From the NCBI GenBank assembly GCA_018881555.1, contig JACAXG010000080.1, positions 496,001 through 560,000 of the forward strand: a DNA stretch of 64,000 nucleotides, given 5' to 3'. The position numbers were made by a program, and so were the translations under genes. This document shows, in pieces, positions 61,953 through 64,000 of this stretch. The stretch comes from Amblyornis subalaris. Its lineage: Eukaryota; Chordata; Aves; Passeriformes; Ptilonorhynchidae. The notes under the pieces are model-generated. The model was not told the DNA's origin, made no database searches, and worked only from the letters and a program-made list of their open reading frames with translations. Each line of letters opens with the position of its first letter. The first letter of the stretch is position 1.

Positions 61953-62157
61953 ACACTTCTTCATGNNAAAGGTTGTCAAGCCGAACAGGCTGCTCAGGGA
62001 AGTGNTGAAGNCACNATCCCTGGAAGTGTTCAAAAAACACATGGATGTGGCAGTTNAGAACATCATTTAGTGGTGAGCATGGTGGTGGTACTGGGTTGAT
62101 GATTGGACTCAGCGATCCTAGAGGTCTTTTCCAATCTTAATAATTCTATAATTCTAT
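61953..62157 (+). mobile_element. CR1 LINE 3'-end fragment rich in ambiguous bases
   Basis: Reads CTTCTTCATG, then GGTTGTCAAGCCGAACAGGC, TGCTCAGGGAAGTG, ATTGGACTCAGCGATCC and a tail AATTCTATAATTCTATT. About 205 bases in plus orientation. Six N bases (61966, 61967, 62005, 62011, 62015, 62056) cluster inside it. Confidence 0.93.
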
Positions 62158-62840
62158 TTTCCTTAGTACTTTCTCTTTCATTTGTTTTAAATAGCAAAAA
62201 TAAAGAACCTCATATCACAGTTTTTAATACATAATTGCAACACTTTCAGTGAAATGGACCCAGAACTACATTATGCAATTGTAAATAAATGTTTTCCTCT
62301 TGGAGACTTAGCCCGGGTGGCTGTAGGAANACATGCCAGGAGATGTTCAGCATCTGCATGCACACATTTGTATCTGAGGTTATAGGAGATCTTCACCCTA
62401 ACNCAGAATTGCTCAATTGCCAAAAATCCCATCACTTTTGTGATACTTTGTATTTTGCCCATAAGGGGGATGTTTGTGCCTTTTAATTCAGGGAACCACA
62501 GGCGCATCATCCTCAGCTCTTCACCGGGAGCAGCACAGCTCCGTTNGTACAGTGTGTTAGTGGTGCTCCACCACCGAGAGCTCATGTTTTATTGCTGGGT
62601 GCTGAGCACGGCCTTTTAACCAGATGCTGTCACCTGAAAATTGTCTTCTTGAGAAACTGGAAGACAACAAAACGGTACCTTCCAGACTCTAATCCCTTTG
62701 TTCTGCCATGAAAGATTCTTGTTTTTTTCCTGTTTCCCAGCCAGGGATGCTCTGCTGCACCTGGCGCAGGTGAGCTGTGTGCCCGATGCTCTGTGCTGCT
62801 GCCGCAGATCCAGCAGCAAACCCCGCTGCGGGAGCGCCCC
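62158..62840. other. Intergenic, grading into GC-rich DNA
   Basis: AT-rich at first, becoming GC-rich from about 62740. No recognised gene. A long minus-strand open frame ending near 62616 is driven by the downstream minisatellite. Confidence 0.45.
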
Positions 62841-62931
62841 GCTCCCGGCCGGCTGCGGGATTCCCTGCTCCATCCTTCCAGGGCTCCCCCCGCTCCCGGC
62901 CGGCCGCGGGATTCCCTGCTCCATCCTTCCA
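62841..62931 (+). repeat. 51-bp tandem repeat bordering the gap
   Basis: Almost two near-identical units of 51 bases (starting GCTCCCGGCCGG at 62841 and 62892), the second broken by the N gap. More copies probably lie in the gap. Confidence 0.85.
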
Positions 62932-63040
62932 NNNNNNNNNNNNNNNNNNNNNNNNNNNNNNNNNNNNNNNNNNNNNNNNNNNNNNNNNNNNNNNNNNNNN
63001 NNNNNNNNNNNNNNNNNNNNNNNNNNNNNNNNNNNNNNNN
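62932..63040. other. Assembly gap of 109 N
   Basis: A run of N within tandemly repeated GC-rich sequence. The N count may not reflect the true length. Confidence 0.97.
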
Positions 63041-63540
63041 GGCCCCCCACGATCCCAGGCTCCCGTCGCTTCCAGGACCCTCCGATCTCAGCCTCCCCTG
63101 CTCCCGGGCTCCCCACGATCCCGGGCTCCCCACGATCCCACGCTCCCCTCGCTTCCAGGACTCTCCGATCCCGAGCTCCCCCCGCTCCTGGGCTCCCCCA
63201 GATCCCGGGCTCCCCGTCCCCGCTCCCGGCCCGGCTGCAGGACTCCCTGCTCCTGGATTCTTCCCGATCCCAGGACGCCCCGATCCCGGGCTTCCCTCTT
63301 TTGCAGGTTCCCCCCGCTCTCAGGCTCCCACCAGTCCCAGGCTCCCCCCAATCCCAGGACCCCCTGATCCCGGGCTCCCCCGGTCCCAAGACACCCCGCT
63401 CCCAGGCTCCCCCCAGTCCCAGGACCCCCCGATCCCGGGCTCCCCCCAATCCCGGGCTCCCCCCAATCCCGGGCTCCCCCCAATCCCGGGTTCCCCCAAT
63501 CCCGGGCTCCCCCCAATCCCGGGTTCCCCCCAGTCCCAGC
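63041..63540 (+). repeat. GC-rich minisatellite
   Basis: Repeated CCCGATCCCGGGCTCCCC-like units of about 17-18 bases. They are most regular at 63400-63540 (CCCCAATCCCGGGCTCC), more diverged toward the gap. All three frames stay open on one or both strands, giving long false proteins rich in Pro/Gly/Arg. It lies just upstream of the LRCH-like promoter. Confidence 0.9.
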
Positions 63541-63589
63541 CCCGCTCCCGCTCCGGCAGCGCCCCCTGGCGGCCCGCGGCCCGCAATAC

Positions 63590-63730
63590 TCCCGCTCCCT
63601 GCCGCCCGAGCCCCGCCCCCTCGGCCCCGCCGCCGCCGCCGATTGGTGCTGAGGCCAAGGGGCGGGCAGAAGCCGCGCCCCCTCCAGTCGCAGCGGAGGG
63701 GACTGTTGGAGCCGTGCCAAGATGGCGGCC
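63590..63730 (+). promoter_or_regulatory. CpG promoter of the LRCH-like gene
   Basis: CpG-dense DNA with an inverted CCAAT box (ATTGG, 63642-63646), a GC box GGGGCGGG (63659-63666) and a YY1-type CAAGATGGCGGCC at 63718-63730 that contains the likely start ATG (63722). This is a usual arrangement for a TATA-less housekeeping promoter firing to the right. Confidence 0.6.
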
Positions 63731-63895
63731 GGGCGGGGGGCGGGAACGGGGACAGGGACCGGGACGGGGGCTCTGGGGTCCCCGCCTGCCTCACCCGCTC
63801 CTCCTCGGCCCTGGAGGAGGCGGGCAGCTCGGCCGTCCTCTGCCTCTGCAGGAGGAAGCTGCTCGACGGTGCCGGCAGCGACACCGCGCGGGCAG
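63722..63895 (+). CDS. First exon of an LRCH-family gene (LRCH2-like), partial
   Basis: LRCH proteins are scaffolds with N-terminal leucine-rich repeats and a C-terminal calponin-homology domain. At 63811-63894 one frame reads ALEEAGSSAVLCLCRRKLLD (Ala starting at 63808) and then GAGSDTARA. This resembles the segment before the first LRR of LRCH proteins (LRCH2 has RALEEAGSS..L.L..RKL.D). A GTGAGG donor follows at 63896, in phase 1. With the next exon supplying Asp, the junction would give the family's RADLSRN-type sequence. The only good start, ATG 63722 with strong Kozak and YY1 context, is in another frame (MAAGRGAG). A one-base loss in the G-rich stretch 63730-63780 would explain the mismatch. 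Family assignment is moderate; the choice of LRCH2 rests on a few residues. Confidence 0.45.
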
Positions 63896-64000
63896 GTGAG
63901 GGGGCTCCGGCGGGGACGGGGCTGCGGGCGGCGCGCGGGGCCGGTGCGGACCCGGCTGTGGTGGCCGCTGGGGACGGGCGGGGCGGGGGCCGTGAGGGGA
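63896..64000 (+). other. Start of intron 1 of the LRCH-like gene
   Basis: GTGAGG donor followed by very GC-rich DNA with CpGs, running off the window. The rest of the gene is not present. Confidence 0.45.

Noticed and set aside
62158..63540. Avian counterpart of CDR1 or its antisense circular RNA upstream of SOX3
   Set aside because: No array of miR-7 seed matches or CDR1-like coding repeats was seen; the repeat here is a GC minisatellite.
62616..63884. A 422-codon minus-strand frame with Gly/Arg/Trp repeats
   Set aside because: It is the antisense reading of the minisatellite and crosses the N gap; the periodic peptide mirrors the 17-18-base DNA repeat.

Overview
This is nuclear DNA from a bird. 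The evidence is an intact single-exon SOX3 gene of the short sauropsid type (no polyalanine tracts), several truncated CR1 LINE fragments with avian-style 3' ends, and large AT-rich non-coding stretches broken by CpG islands. Scattered single N bases look like ambiguous or heterozygous calls. One assembly gap of 109 N lies at 62932-63040. A passerine is possible, but nothing here fixes the species.

Layout. Positions 1-5075 are the 3' flank of SOX3, with no recognised gene. Two CpG-rich blocks lie at 5075-6360. The SOX3 transcript runs on the minus strand: inferred 3' UTR from about 6355 to 7166, coding region 7167-8123, and promoter in a broad CpG island reaching about 9990. That promoter carries PBX/MEIS, CCAAT and TATA-like motifs. 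Further CpG islands lie upstream at 10845-11440 and 12880-13540. From 13.5 to 62 kb the window is a gene desert with candidate regulatory blocks at 25970-26560, 29060-29380, 46600-46920, 49180-49520 (an isolated CpG island) and 56600-56720 (three K50-homeodomain sites, two of them in a perfect palindrome). All eight CR1 fragments I recognise lie beyond 37 kb; I see none in the first 37 kb around SOX3. From 62.8 kb a GC minisatellite containing the gap leads into a plus-strand CpG promoter and the first exon of a second gene, probably of the LRCH family (LRR plus calponin-homology proteins, most like LRCH2), cut by the window edge.

How the parts fit: SOX3 (minus) and the LRCH-like gene (plus) point away from each other across about 55 kb. 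SOX3 is a SOXB1 transcription factor of neural progenitors, pituitary and placodes. The desert on its 5' side is the natural place for its long-range enhancers, and the TAATCC (OTX/PITX-type) cluster and the isolated CpG island are the best candidates visible.

The most notable observation is that the nine codons just upstream of the SOX3 start read LAHLLPAPA in frame, matching the end of the N-terminal extension of mammalian SOX3, although no nearby upstream ATG exists here. I see no unknown multi-gene system.
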